Positions 14,808-24,409 of a stretch of 51,315 nucleotides of DNA are shown piece after piece (the first letter of the stretch is position 1; every line of letters starts with the position of its first letter). The stretch is taken from NCBI GenBank assembly GCA_905236715.1, contig CAJOMQ010000014.1, positions 1 to 51,315 of the forward strand, read 5' to 3'. Under the pieces are notes generated by a model. It was not told where the DNA came from. It worked only from the letters and a program-made list of their open reading frames with translations, and ran no database searches. The stretch comes from an uncultured Bacilli bacterium (GTDB taxonomy: Bacteria; Bacillota_I; Bacilli_A; RFN20; CAG-826). The translations under genes were made by a program, and so were the position numbers.

Positions 14808-16452
14808 GAGTAATTCCTCTTATTTTATCTTCTTCTTCCTGCAACGCTCTAAAATCAACTTTGCCCAACATTGTTAAAGGCAATTCTTTACGGAATTCGA
14901 TTTCTTTAGGAACTGACCAGCGGATTAAATATTTGCGGCAAGTTTCAATAATTTGATTGCGCATGCCTTCTTCATCAAAATATTTTGCTACCACAAAAAC
15001 TTTTAAAGCATGTTGTAATTTATCATCAGGAATTTGAATAGCACAGCAAGAAGATACTCCCGATATTGATTCAACAAGTCTTTCTACCTCAGTGGGGAAA
15101 ACACCAACACCAGAAACTTTGACCACTCTTTTTTTACGTTGCGAAAAATATAAGAAGCCATCTTCATCCATATAACCAAGGTCACCGGTATAAAGAAAAC
15201 CATCACGAATGCAAGCCTCTGTTGCGGCTTTATCATTATAATAACCAACCATAACCGCGGGGGATTTGAGGATAATTTCACCAATTTGTCCTCTTGGTAA
15301 TTCGTTTCCTTCTTCATCAACAATTTTAAAAGTGGATCCACTCATTGGATAGCCAATAGAGCCATCTTTATGATGTTCATATGTATTCACGCAATTAACG
15401 GCAATAGCTTCTGTTAATCCATATCCTTCAAACATTTGACAATATGAACCATGCTCTTTCATTGTTTGATCAAATTTTTGTTTTAATGAAGGAGGCAAAG
15501 TATCTCCACCACAGAAAGCAACATGTAAATCTTTAAGATGTTTGTTCTTACAGAATTTATCACTTTCTAACATTTTCTCATACATTGTGGGAACGCCGCA
15601 CATACAAGTAACAGGGGCTTTATTCATCACTTTAATTAATTCATCAACAGTGAATTTCGGCATTAATAAACAAGCACATTTATTAGATAAAGGAACATGC
15701 ATTGTCATGCATAAACCAAAACCATGGAAACTTGGTAAAACAGAAAGCATGCCCTTTCCACGAATGAATTCTGGTTTACAAGAAAGGAATTCAAAAGAAT
15801 GGTCGCTTAACGAATTAAAATTATTGTTACTCAAGCAAATGGTTTTTGGATCACCCGTTGTGGAGCCACTATGTAAAAGAATGGAAGTTTTCGCATTATC
15901 TCCATGATAAGTTTCCACTTTCTTTCCAGTGGGTTTTAGTTGATAAAAATAATTAAAGCCTTTAAAGCTTCCTCTCCATTTACCTAATTTTCTTCTAATC
16001 GCGGTATTCATAAAGAGGTGATAAGAAATCTTTTTGAAAGTGGGAAGAAAATCTTCAATACGAGTGACATATATTTTGTCCACAATATCACGATATTTAT
16101 CAACTTCTTTAGCGATTCTTTGTTCAAATAAAAACGCAATTTTGACATGGTTTTTGCGCATGATTGATTTGATTTGATTAAAGGGGGTAAATGGGTGAAC
16201 AAAATTTGTAATCGCACCGATTTTATTTAAAGCATAGAAAATAATCAAAACTTCGGGAATATTAGGTTGGGCTAAAAGAACAATATCTCCTGCTTTAATA
16301 TGTAAAACATTAACCAAAATATCCGCTGTACGATTAATTAATTTATCTAATTTACGAAAAGAGATTCTCTTTCCTTGATAATAAACCGCTAATCCATTAG
16401 GGAAGCCGACCACAGATTTATGAAAATTTTCATACATTGATATATTTTCCAT
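14797..16452 (-). CDS. AMP-forming acyl-CoA synthetase/ligase
   Basis: About 551 residues, class I adenylate-forming enzyme. Motifs: the phosphate loop HSGSTTGDPK (about residue 195); GYGLTEA (about 345); TGDLGYMDEDGFLYFSQRKK with the hinge region (about 430-450); and the C-terminal catalytic Lys in LPLTMLGKVDF. The fatty-acid CoA ligase-like subgroup is likeliest. The frame can start at a GTG at 16464, but the ATG at 16452 has a Shine-Dalgarno-like GTGGAG 6 nt ahead and is preferred. It is sandwiched between a membrane acyltransferase and a nucleotidase. It may supply an activated acyl group for envelope modification (inference). Confidence 0.85.
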   Translation of the reverse strand: MENISMYENFHKSVVGFPNGLAVYYQGKRISFRKLDKLINRTADILVNVLHIKAGDIVLLAQPNIPEVLIIFYALNKIGAITNFVHPFTPFNQIKSIMRKNHVKIAFLFEQRIAKEVDKYRDIVDKIYVTRIEDFLPTFKKISYHLFMNTAIRRKLGKWRGSFKGFNYFYQLKPTGKKVETYHGDNAKTSILLHSGSTTGDPKTICLSNNNFNSLSDHSFEFLSCKPEFIRGKGMLSVLPSFHGFGLCMTMHVPLSNKCACLLMPKFTVDELIKVMNKAPVTCMCGVPTMYEKMLESDKFCKNKHLKDLHVAFCGGDTLPPSLKQKFDQTMKEHGSYCQMFEGYGLTEAIAVNCVNTYEHHKDGSIGYPMSGSTFKIVDEEGNELPRGQIGEIILKSPAVMVGYYNDKAATEACIRDGFLYTGDLGYMDEDGFLYFSQRKKRVVKVSGVGVFPTEVERLVESISGVSSCCAIQIPDDKLQHALKVFVVAKYFDEEGMRNQIIETCRKYLIRWSVPKEIEFRKELPLTMLGKVDFRALQEEEDKIRGITHEK

Positions 16453-16463
16453 GTAATGCTCCA

Positions 16464-17294
16464 CTATTTAATTAACGTTAATAACATAAACAAAGGAAGA
16501 AGAATCACTTGGTGGCCGAGATAAATCAAAAGGCTATGACGACCGCAAAAGCAAATGGGTCTTTCCCAATTTCCTTTATGTTTAATGATGGATGTTCTCG
16601 TTGGCATATAAACAAAATATGAAACTAAGGCACCAAGCATGAAAAATACGGTAAAGGGGAATAATGGCATCCAATCAGCCCAGGCTAATCCATAAGGAGA
16701 AGGTGAATATGTTGGTTCATAAAAAGCAGGAACATGAGGTTCAACACCCCTAATTGCGTTCACATTGATAATCCAAGGAATCACATATTGACACATTAAA
16801 AATGCAATCAAAACCATTGCTAATATACTTTTCCAAGTACGATTTTGTATAAAACAATAAAAGAAGGTTGACCACGCTAAAACGCCTATCACATTAAAAG
16901 GAATATAGACGGTCAAACCACCATCAAATAAATCCCAGGCTTCTATAATTGTGGAGCCAACGGCAATAATGGCCCAAAGCGCAATCATTTGTCCAGCTCT
17001 TAACCAGTTATTACGGCTAAATGCGCAGGAAATGCCGGAAACAAAGCAAAAACCAATTAGAGCCACAAAGCGCACAACATGACGAAGTTCTGAATACCAA
17101 TACCAATGTGCTAAATCATGCATGGCAATTAAGCCAGCATTGGAAAAAGTATCAAATGCAAAATGATTCATGATATGGTCAAAAACGACAAGCAAAATTA
17201 AAAAGCCACGAAGAAAATCAATTTCATGAATACGTTTATCAAATGGACTACTTTTTCTTGATATTTCAACAGGTTGGTTATTAGCGGCTTCCAT
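16464..17294 (-). CDS. Membrane acyltransferase, HGSNAT/DUF1624-like
   Basis: A 276-residue membrane protein with about seven hydrophobic segments. The opening motif is RIHEIDFLRGFLILLVVFDH, with the family's Arg, Asp and His; a second segment is GFCFVSGISCAFSRNNW. These are typical of the heparan-alpha-glucosaminide N-acetyltransferase-like / DUF1624 family, which transfers acetyl groups to glycans across membranes. The C-terminal helix (HSLLIYLGHQVILLPLFML) also fits. There is no Shine-Dalgarno; candidate -10 boxes (TTATAT or TATACT) lie 6-11 nt before the ATG. It is the first gene of the unit acyltransferase, ligase, nucleotidase, tRNA-Leu, DJ-1, tRNA-Arg. The acceptor is unknown. Confidence 0.78.
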   Translation of the reverse strand: MEAANNQPVEISRKSSPFDKRIHEIDFLRGFLILLVVFDHIMNHFAFDTFSNAGLIAMHDLAHWYWYSELRHVVRFVALIGFCFVSGISCAFSRNNWLRAGQMIALWAIIAVGSTIIEAWDLFDGGLTVYIPFNVIGVLAWSTFFYCFIQNRTWKSILAMVLIAFLMCQYVIPWIINVNAIRGVEPHVPAFYEPTYSPSPYGLAWADWMPLFPFTVFFMLGALVSYFVYMPTRTSIIKHKGNWERPICFCGRHSLLIYLGHQVILLPLFMLLTLIK

Positions 17295-17365
17295 ATTTGA
17301 ATATAAGTATAGAGCATTTTATTTAAATAAAATACTATTTTTTATATACCACTTTGACTAAAGAA

Positions 17366-17389
17366 AATAAAAACCCTCAAAGAGGGTTT
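17366..17389 (-). terminator. Terminator after polC and tRNA-Pro
   Basis: Minus strand: AAACCCTC TTT GAGGGTTT, then TTATTTTC. It lies about 10 nt after the tRNA 3' end and closes the uppS-to-tRNA-Pro unit. Confidence 0.85.
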
Positions 17390-17398
17390 AATTCAATT

Positions 17399-17475
17399 TG
17401 GTCGGAAAGATGAGATTTGAACTCACGACCTCTCGCTCCCGAAGCGAGCGCACTACCAAGCTGTGCTACTTCCCG
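17399..17475 (-). tRNA. tRNA-Pro (anticodon CGG)
   Basis: Acceptor CGGGAAG/CTTTCCG with the proline-specific C1-G72 pair, D loop with GG, anticodon loop TTCGGGA (CGG, reads CCG), T loop TTCAAAT, encoded CCA. Its 5' end is 3 nt after the polC stop codon, so it must be cut from the polC transcript. Confidence 0.97.
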
Positions 17476-17478
17476 ATG

Positions 17479-20400
17479 TTAAAAGTCAAATAAAGAAAGT
17501 TGATCGGTATCATTTAAACCATCTAAAACCCCCATATTTGATAAATCTTCGACGTTTGTGGAAGTTAATTTTGTCCGTCTAAGTAAGTCTTCTTTGCTAT
17601 AAAATTCTCCGCCTTGTTCACGTGCTTCCTTAACCGTAATCGCGTTACTTTCGCCAAGACCATCAATGGTGATAAATGGAGGGATAAGGGCTTTATTTTC
17701 CTTATCAACGACAAAGTTTAAAGGATCGCTCTTATATAAGTCAATATTTTCAAATTTATAACCACGTTGCACCATTTCTAAAGCAATCGTAAGTGTTTTC
17801 ACTTGTTCAGATTCTTTTGGAGATAATTTTTCTCCTTTGGTTTTTCCTTTTAGTTTCAATTCTTCTAAACGATTGATAATAGCTTGTTCACCTTTAATCA
17901 TTGGAACAATATCATATTGCTTACTTCTAACAGAGAAGAATGTGGCATAAAATTCAAGAGGATAATAAACTTTGAAATAACCTACTCTTATGGCCATTGT
18001 GACATAAGCAACTGCGTGTCCTTTCGGGAACATATATTTAATCAAATTACATGAATCAATATACCACTGTGGAACTTGATGAGATTTCATAATTTCCACA
18101 TATTCAGGTTTTAATCCACGACCTTTTCTGACATCTTCCATAATGGCGAATGCCACATTTGAAGGTAAGTCTTTGCTGATTAAATAAGTCATAATATCAT
18201 CACGACATCCAATGACATCTTGTAATGTAGCAGTTTTATTTTCAATGATTTTATCCGCGTTTCCATTCCAAACATTTGTCCCGTGAGATAGACCAGAAAT
18301 AATAACCAAATCAGAAAATTTCTTTGGTCTCGTATCTTCTAAAATACCTCTCACGAATTCGGTACCAAATTCGGGAATCGCCAAGGCACCAGTTTTCGCC
18401 CCAAAATAATCATGTTTGATGTATAAAGCTTCTGGAGAAGAAAACAAAGATAAAACTTGTGGGTCATTTAAAGGAATATCTTTAATAGGAATATTAGTTA
18501 AATCAGACATCATTTTTAACGCCATTGGATCAACGTGTCCTAATAAATCCAATTTCAAAATGGTGTCGTGTAACGAATGGAAATCAAAATGGGTTGTTTT
18601 CCAAGAAGAATTGACATCATCAGCGGGATATTGCACAGGAGTGAAATCACACACTTCGTGGTCAGTTGGAATGACAACAATACCACCAGGGTGTTGACCA
18701 GTAGTTCTTTTCACATCGGTACAACCTGCTGCTAAATAGGCAATTTTGGCTTTCGGATATTCATCGACATTGTAACCCAATCTTTCAATATATCCACGCG
18801 CAAAACCAAAGGCAGTTTTTTCCGCGACTGTTTCAATAGTGCCGGCTCTAAAAACATTATTTTCGCCCAGGAGAACTTTGGTATAATCATGGGCTTTAGA
18901 TTGATAATCAGCACCGAAATTTAAATCAATATCGGGTGTTTTTTCAGCCGAAAATCCTAAAAATGTTTCAAAAGGAATATTTTGTCCATCGTGAACCATT
19001 TTCGTTCCACAAACAGGACAATCTTTTTCTGGTAAATCATAACCACTTTTTACGTCATTATTCCATTCGAGATATTTACATTTAGGACAACGATAATGAG
19101 GTGGTAATGGATTAACTTCCGTAATGTCTGCCATTGTCGCGGCAAAAGAAGAACCAACTGAACCACGGGAACCGACAATATATCCATCTTCGTTTGATTT
19201 TTTAATAATCTTATGAGCGATGTAATAAATAACCGAATAACCATTATTAATAATACCATTAAGTTCTGTGGTTAAACGTTTATCAATATATTCCGGTAGA
19301 GGGTCGCCATATAATTCATGTGCCTTATCAAAACACATATCGCGCAGCATATTATCACAGTTTTCAATTTTCGGTGTATAGAGGTGATTATTTGGTAATG
19401 GGTCCATTTGTTCGATTTGGTCAGCAACCCAATTCGTATTAGTCACTGTTACTTCATAGGCTTTTTCTTCGCCTAAAAAGGACATACATTCAAGCATTTC
19501 ATCTGTTGAACGATAATGTTGATCAGGATTTTCAAACCGTGGTTTTTTAGCACGAGAATAAGGATTTAAAGCGTGAACTGTACCACCTAATCCAGGCGCG
19601 GAAATATAAACATCACGGAAAATCTTTTCTTTTCTCGTTAAATAATGCACATCACCAGTGGCACAGACAGGTTTTTTGATTTCATCAGCACATTGAACGA
19701 TATCTTGCACCAATTGTAAAACTTCTTCTTCCTCTAAATCCCCCATATTAACCAAATATGAATAATTCTCTAGTGGTTGAATTTCGATGTAATCATAAAA
19801 TTGCATCGCTTCTTTTAACATATCGTGATTATAATAATGGGCAGTTTGAAAAACTTCGCCATTAAAACAAGCAGAACCAATAATTAAGTGTTCTCTTCTT
19901 TTTTCGATTTCACGTCGAGGAATTTTCGGAATGGAACCTGCAGACATATATTCAATATTCGATAAAGAAACCAAAATATATAAATCTTTTAGGCCTTGAT
20001 AATCTTTAGCAAAAGCACAAACATGGCTTGGTCTAATGTGTTTAATTAATGCCTTAGGCGTTTCTAATTTTGCTAAATCCGCATGAGTAAGATGATGATT
20101 ATTTTTTGTTAAGAGCACAATCATTGGTTGCCAAACATCATTTAAAACACTGGCATCATAATCAGCACGGTGCGCACTCTCTTCGTCATAATAAACATCA
20201 ATATTACGACATAAACTACCTAAACGATGATTACGGCTTTCGGGGAATAAATAACGGGAGAGCGCTAAGGTATCAATAACAGGATTAGTTAATAAAGGCA
20301 TGCCACATCTTTTTAATTCTTCTTGTAAGAAATTAAAGTCGAAATCAGCATTATGTGTGACTAAAATAGCATCTTCCAAAAATTCAACAATCTTTGGTAA

Positions 20401-21909
20401 CGCTTCTTTGGCGGTTGGTTGATTTTTAACCATATCATCGGTGATATTAGTAATTTCAGTAATCTTATGTGGAATTGGTGTTTCTGGATTAACAAGAATG
20501 TCTAATCTCGCTACTTCTACACCATGCTCAATTTTCACCGCACCAAATTCAATCATACGGTTATATAAGCAACTTAAACCGGTTGTTTCTAAGTCAAGGA
20601 CAACATATTTGGCTTTGTTTAAGGGGATATCTACCGGGTTTTTGATGTATTTTAAATCATCATCCACCATATAAAATTCAATGCCATAGAGCATTTTGAT
20701 TCCCGTTTTAGCAGCGGCTTCTCGAGCATCTGGATAGCCTTGTACAACAGCATGGTCAGTAATACCAATAGCTTGATGACCAAGAGCTTTAGCATATCGG
20801 CAATAATCCATCATATGGGTCACACCATCTTGTTGCGACATATTGCTATGAAGGTGTAATTCGACACGTGGCTTTTCCGCTTTTTCGTGGGGTATTTCAT
20901 CGGGTGGAAGTAAATCAATATAGTGGCCTTTTATAGTTAAGGCTTTTGAAAAATCATCAATATAAGCCACCCCTCTAATACGGACATTAGAATTGTAGAC
21001 AAGATTGTCCAATACTTGATCAGGTAAGGAATTATTTTGATACATATTAACGTAGATAGCGCCACCAAAATCATCCGCAACACCTAAATTAATACGCTTT
21101 TTGCCGCTAAATTCAGTTATTTCTTTTGAGAAGACTTTACCATTAAAGTCCACACTACCAGAATTGCTGGTGATGGAATCTATTTGCTCAATCGGGGTAT
21201 AATTTCCTCTTCTATTCAAACGTGCTCTTTCTCTTTCTTTGGCCATTTGAATAGCGTTTTCTTTCATTAAATTCAAAAGAGTGTCACCTACTTGAGCATT
21301 AAGTTCAATTCTTTGTTGTTCAATTAATTTTTCTGCTTCCGAAGAATCATTGGCTTCTGGTTCACTATCTTCCGTTTCAATTGATTCTTGTGCTTCTTTC
21401 GTGGCAATCTTTTCAATTTTCTTCTTTTCCTTAGCGCTAAGTTCGGGGTGTTCTAATTCGACAGGTTTCGCTATTTCTTCGGAAATAACAAAGTCATAGC
21501 AAAGGAAATTTAAGAAATCCTTAAAATCCGCAATGGAGGGAGAATATTGTTCTTTCTCGGCTTCGTTTTCATAAATGATGGAAATTAAATCATCGCCTTT
21601 ATCGATTAAAGAAATATTTGGTGGCACATGATAAAGAGTTTGGTACCAATCATCAAATAGATGACTAACATCACTAAAATCAGGACGCACTTTATAAGAA
21701 AAACGTAATAAGTAAAGATAAGAAATAGTATCTAGACCATCTTGGAATTTTCTTAAAAGAGAATATTTCCAAGGTGTGTCTTTAACAATAATCATATCAA
21801 TTTGATCTTTTTTAAAACGGTTTCTTCCTACCATTTCAAAGTCTAAATCAAAATCATCGACATTATCGATGTGTAGACTATTTAAGAAGCGAACCATTTT
21901 TTCATTCAT
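17479..21909 (-). CDS. polC: DNA polymerase III alpha subunit, Gram-positive PolC type
   Basis: A 1476-residue replicative polymerase with PolC domain order. An N-terminal domain (1-220) is followed by an OB fold (about 240-345). A PHP domain (RVELHLHSNMSQQDGV, about 352) is split by an inserted DnaQ-like proofreading exonuclease (VVLDLETTG ... VTHNADFDFNFL ... HRADYDASVLNDVW, about 435-595). Then comes the polymerase core with a zinc-binding pair (CPKC ... CPVC), the catalytic PDIDLNF segment (about 985) and a helix-hairpin-helix region. The last residues, QLSLFDF, form a beta-clamp binding motif. The start lacks a Shine-Dalgarno and lies 2 nt after the rseP frame ends, so translation is probably coupled. 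It is followed by tRNA-Pro and a terminator. Confidence 0.98.
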   Translation of the reverse strand: MNEKMVRFLNSLHIDNVDDFDLDFEMVGRNRFKKDQIDMIIVKDTPWKYSLLRKFQDGLDTISYLYLLRFSYKVRPDFSDVSHLFDDWYQTLYHVPPNISLIDKGDDLISIIYENEAEKEQYSPSIADFKDFLNFLCYDFVISEEIAKPVELEHPELSAKEKKKIEKIATKEAQESIETEDSEPEANDSSEAEKLIEQQRIELNAQVGDTLLNLMKENAIQMAKERERARLNRRGNYTPIEQIDSITSNSGSVDFNGKVFSKEITEFSGKKRINLGVADDFGGAIYVNMYQNNSLPDQVLDNLVYNSNVRIRGVAYIDDFSKALTIKGHYIDLLPPDEIPHEKAEKPRVELHLHSNMSQQDGVTHMMDYCRYAKALGHQAIGITDHAVVQGYPDAREAAAKTGIKMLYGIEFYMVDDDLKYIKNPVDIPLNKAKYVVLDLETTGLSCLYNRMIEFGAVKIEHGVEVARLDILVNPETPIPHKITEITNITDDMVKNQPTAKEALPKIVEFLEDAILVTHNADFDFNFLQEELKRCGMPLLTNPVIDTLALSRYLFPESRNHRLGSLCRNIDVYYDEESAHRADYDASVLNDVWQPMIVLLTKNNHHLTHADLAKLETPKALIKHIRPSHVCAFAKDYQGLKDLYILVSLSNIEYMSAGSIPKIPRREIEKRREHLIIGSACFNGEVFQTAHYYNHDMLKEAMQFYDYIEIQPLENYSYLVNMGDLEEEEVLQLVQDIVQCADEIKKPVCATGDVHYLTRKEKIFRDVYISAPGLGGTVHALNPYSRAKKPRFENPDQHYRSTDEMLECMSFLGEEKAYEVTVTNTNWVADQIEQMDPLPNNHLYTPKIENCDNMLRDMCFDKAHELYGDPLPEYIDKRLTTELNGIINNGYSVIYYIAHKIIKKSNEDGYIVGSRGSVGSSFAATMADITEVNPLPPHYRCPKCKYLEWNNDVKSGYDLPEKDCPVCGTKMVHDGQNIPFETFLGFSAEKTPDIDLNFGADYQSKAHDYTKVLLGENNVFRAGTIETVAEKTAFGFARGYIERLGYNVDEYPKAKIAYLAAGCTDVKRTTGQHPGGIVVIPTDHEVCDFTPVQYPADDVNSSWKTTHFDFHSLHDTILKLDLLGHVDPMALKMMSDLTNIPIKDIPLNDPQVLSLFSSPEALYIKHDYFGAKTGALAIPEFGTEFVRGILEDTRPKKFSDLVIISGLSHGTNVWNGNADKIIENKTATLQDVIGCRDDIMTYLISKDLPSNVAFAIMEDVRKGRGLKPEYVEIMKSHQVPQWYIDSCNLIKYMFPKGHAVAYVTMAIRVGYFKVYYPLEFYATFFSVRSKQYDIVPMIKGEQAIINRLEELKLKGKTKGEKLSPKESEQVKTLTIALEMVQRGYKFENIDLYKSDPLNFVVDKENKALIPPFITIDGLGESNAITVKEAREQGGEFYSKEDLLRRTKLTSTNVEDLSNMGVLDGLNDTDQLSLFDF

Positions 21910-21911
21910 AA

Positions 21912-22211
21912 TCAGAAGATATATTTAATTACATCAAATACTAATATAACGGCCATTAAGGAAAATAGCAAAGCTAAACCAATAAATGAAATAATATTTT
22001 TCACTTTATCGGGTATTTTCTTTCTAGTTGTGGCTTCCACGATTAGCACTAATAATTGCCAACCATCTAAACCAGGGAATGGTAAAAGATTAACAATTGC
22101 TAGATTAACCGAAATAATTCCCCAAAGTTCTAAGAACCGCGAAAATCCTAAATTTTTCAATATACGTGAGGATTCAAAACCGATAGCAACAATGCCACCA
22201 CATTTTCCCAT
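21912..22211 (-). pseudogene. rseP: Out-of-frame C-terminal part of RseP/RasP
   Basis: This 99-codon frame starts inside the upstream rseP frame and carries the missing end of the protease. It has the GGIVAIG segment, a membrane helix with the third catalytic element NLLPFPGLDGWQ (the LDG motif that supplies the metal-binding Asp) and a final hydrophobic helix (LALLFSLMAVILVFDVIKYIF). It is not an independent gene. One base is missing near 22194-22203 relative to an intact reading. See the N-terminal entry. Confidence 0.85.
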
Positions 22212-23251
22212 GCACTAGCGTCATAAAATAAACTTGCTATACCTTTAACAATCGCGGTTGAAGCCCCACCAAAATCGATAAAAGATTGACCAATTGATTG
22301 GAAAAATCCTTTAGGTGGCTCGGTGTATACAAGGAATGATAAACCGAAATCGGGATTTAATTTACAACCATTTTCACTTTGTATTCCATCAACGGTAATA
22401 ATGTGGTCTTCAAGATTTTTTAAATCCCAATGTCCCTTGTTATCATCCTCTCTTACATAAGGCACGGTTTTGAAATTAACTTTGGCGTTAATAAAATTAG
22501 CATCAATTGGGACAGGTGTTGTGGAAATTTCCTCGCCACTTAAAGGAAAAAAATAAAGGAAATCAGCGTAATTGATGTCGGTGAAATTAGAAATACCATT
22601 GAGATATAAAAAGGCGGCAGCGTTAAATTGTTTTTCAACACCACTATCATCAACTGTTATAATCGCATAATCTTCATTAGGATTACCAATATAATAGAAA
22701 CCAGAATCATAAAAAGATGTTTTGATTTGAGAAGAATCATTCTTGCCACCTTCGGTTTTACTTATATCGCCATATAAACGAATACGCATGCCAGTTAATA
22801 AGCCAGCTTCTTCCGCTAAAGATCCTTCAGCCACTGTCACTTGTCTTGCATATACATATTTATGAGAAAAAGCGATGTTATCAACAAAGAAAATGGTCAA
22901 AGCAAGCAGAGCGTTCATGGTGACGCCTGCTACTAAAATAATTGCTTTCTTCCATTTTTTAATGCCTTCTAAACTTCTTTCGGGTGGAATAGTTACTCCA
23001 TCAGGTAATTCCACACCTTCTCCATACATCGAAACAAACCCACCAAAGGGTATTGCTCTTAAGGAAAAATAAGTTTCACCAGTTTTTCTTTTGACGTGGA
23101 TGAGACGAGGACCAAAGCCTATCGAATATTCTAAGCAATAAACTTTAAATATTTTGGCCGCGATTAAGTGTCCACATTCATGTATAGCAATAAGAACGGA
23201 TAAACAGAAAATGAAAAGTAAAATATATAAAATTGTGTATAAAACACCCAT
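22157..23251 (-). CDS. rseP: Site-2 intramembrane metalloprotease RseP/RasP, N-terminal part (frameshifted)
   Basis: The first 355 or so residues contain the zinc-binding motif HECGH in the first membrane helix (ALL-type start LYILLFIFCLSVLIAIHECGH). A second helix (AIILVAGVTMNALLALTIFF) follows, then a PDZ-like region with a long insertion (about 130-320). In this frame the protein ends with a nonsense tail after SAWENV. The conserved end lies in the +1 frame (21912-22211). The intact protein would be about 440 residues and cleave anti-sigma factors and signal-peptide remnants in the membrane. Strong Shine-Dalgarno AAAGGAG. It follows dxr directly. Either a one-base assembly error in GTGGTGG or a real mutation. 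Confidence 0.88.
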   Translation of the reverse strand: MGVLYTILYILLFIFCLSVLIAIHECGHLIAAKIFKVYCLEYSIGFGPRLIHVKRKTGETYFSLRAIPFGGFVSMYGEGVELPDGVTIPPERSLEGIKKWKKAIILVAGVTMNALLALTIFFVDNIAFSHKYVYARQVTVAEGSLAEEAGLLTGMRIRLYGDISKTEGGKNDSSQIKTSFYDSGFYYIGNPNEDYAIITVDDSGVEKQFNAAAFLYLNGISNFTDINYADFLYFFPLSGEEISTTPVPIDANFINAKVNFKTVPYVREDDNKGHWDLKNLEDHIITVDGIQSENGCKLNPDFGLSFLVYTEPPKGFFQSIGQSFIDFGGASTAIVKGIASLFYDASAWENVVALLLSVLNPHVY

Positions 23252-23254
23252 ATT

Positions 23255-24409
23255 TTATTTCTCCTTTCCGTTAATTAAAGCATCGACTTGCAGTCTAGTT
23301 ATAAAATCCGCTAAACAAATTTCACTATATGTGGGATGCTTAACATTTTTGTGCGAAGTCATCATTTGATCAATGATTTGTTCGATTTCCAAAAAAGAAA
23401 TATGGCCACGTAAAAAAGCATCAACTGCAACTTCATTAGCGGCGTTAAAAACGGCACCATAAGTTCCTTTTCTTTTGATAATTAAATCGGCGTATTTCAC
23501 CATTGGATAACGATTAATATCAAAAGTGTGGAAATGATAATGAGGGAAATCATCTAACGATTTGGCGTATATCGTTTGAAAATCTGTATTGGTCTCATAT
23601 AAAGCATATTTAATAGGAATACGCATATCGGGTTTACCTTCATCTAATCGCATAGAGCCATCTTCATAAACAATATATGAGTGAATCATTGATTCATCAT
23701 GTAGCATAATATCGATTTTTGAGGAAGGATAACGGAATAGATAATGAGCTTCGATAACCTCAAAAGCTTTATTGACCATAGTCGCGCAATCGATAGTAAT
23801 CTTTTTTCCCATCTTCCAATTGGGGTGTTGCAAAGCCTGTTCGGGGGTTACATTCTCTAATTGTGCTCTATTTAATTTTCTAAACGCGCCACCAGAAGCG
23901 GTTAAAACCAATTTATCAACATGACGGTTATCAACTTTTAAACATTTTGATAGAGCGACATGTTCACTATCGATGGGATATAATTTTCCATGTCCATCAT
24001 CAAGCAATTTATTCACTAATTCACCACCCACAACAAGGCTTTCTTTATTAGCGAGACAAAGAATCAAATTCTTTTCTAATGTATGTAAAGTGGGGCTTAA
24101 TCCGACAAATCCCACTAAAGCATTAACGACGATATCTGGATGACAATTATCAATCAATTCATTTAATCCACTATTGTCATAATAAAAAGATATTTCAGGA
24201 TATTTTTCCGCATAATAACGAACATAAGATTTATATTGCACACAAATATGTTTAACTCCTGGAAATTTTTTGATGATTTGCGAAATCTTTCTTGTTTGTG
24301 ATCCAACAGAAAAACCAACAAGATTAAAGTCTTGCGGATTTTTCAGCATGACGTCAATAGTTTGTCCGCCAATGCTTCCTGATGCTCCTAAAATACAAAC
24401 GTTTTTCAT
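23255..24409 (-). CDS. dxr: 1-deoxy-D-xylulose 5-phosphate reductoisomerase
   Basis: 384 residues from the preferred start. The N-terminal NADPH-binding motif is CILGASGSIGGQT, and LANKESLVVGG is the family signature. The metal/substrate residues lie in PIDSEHVAL (Asp, Ser, Glu) and TASGGAFR. It catalyses the committed step of the MEP isoprenoid pathway, feeding the adjacent uppS. The frame extends 7 codons upstream, but the ATG at 24409 overlaps the cdsA stop (TAATG), which suggests translational coupling. Confidence 0.97.
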   Translation of the reverse strand: MKNVCILGASGSIGGQTIDVMLKNPQDFNLVGFSVGSQTRKISQIIKKFPGVKHICVQYKSYVRYYAEKYPEISFYYDNSGLNELIDNCHPDIVVNALVGFVGLSPTLHTLEKNLILCLANKESLVVGGELVNKLLDDGHGKLYPIDSEHVALSKCLKVDNRHVDKLVLTASGGAFRKLNRAQLENVTPEQALQHPNWKMGKKITIDCATMVNKAFEVIEAHYLFRYPSSKIDIMLHDESMIHSYIVYEDGSMRLDEGKPDMRIPIKYALYETNTDFQTIYAKSLDDFPHYHFHTFDINRYPMVKYADLIIKRKGTYGAVFNAANEVAVDAFLRGHISFLEIEQIIDQMMTSHKNVKHPTYSEICLADFITRLQVDALINGKEK

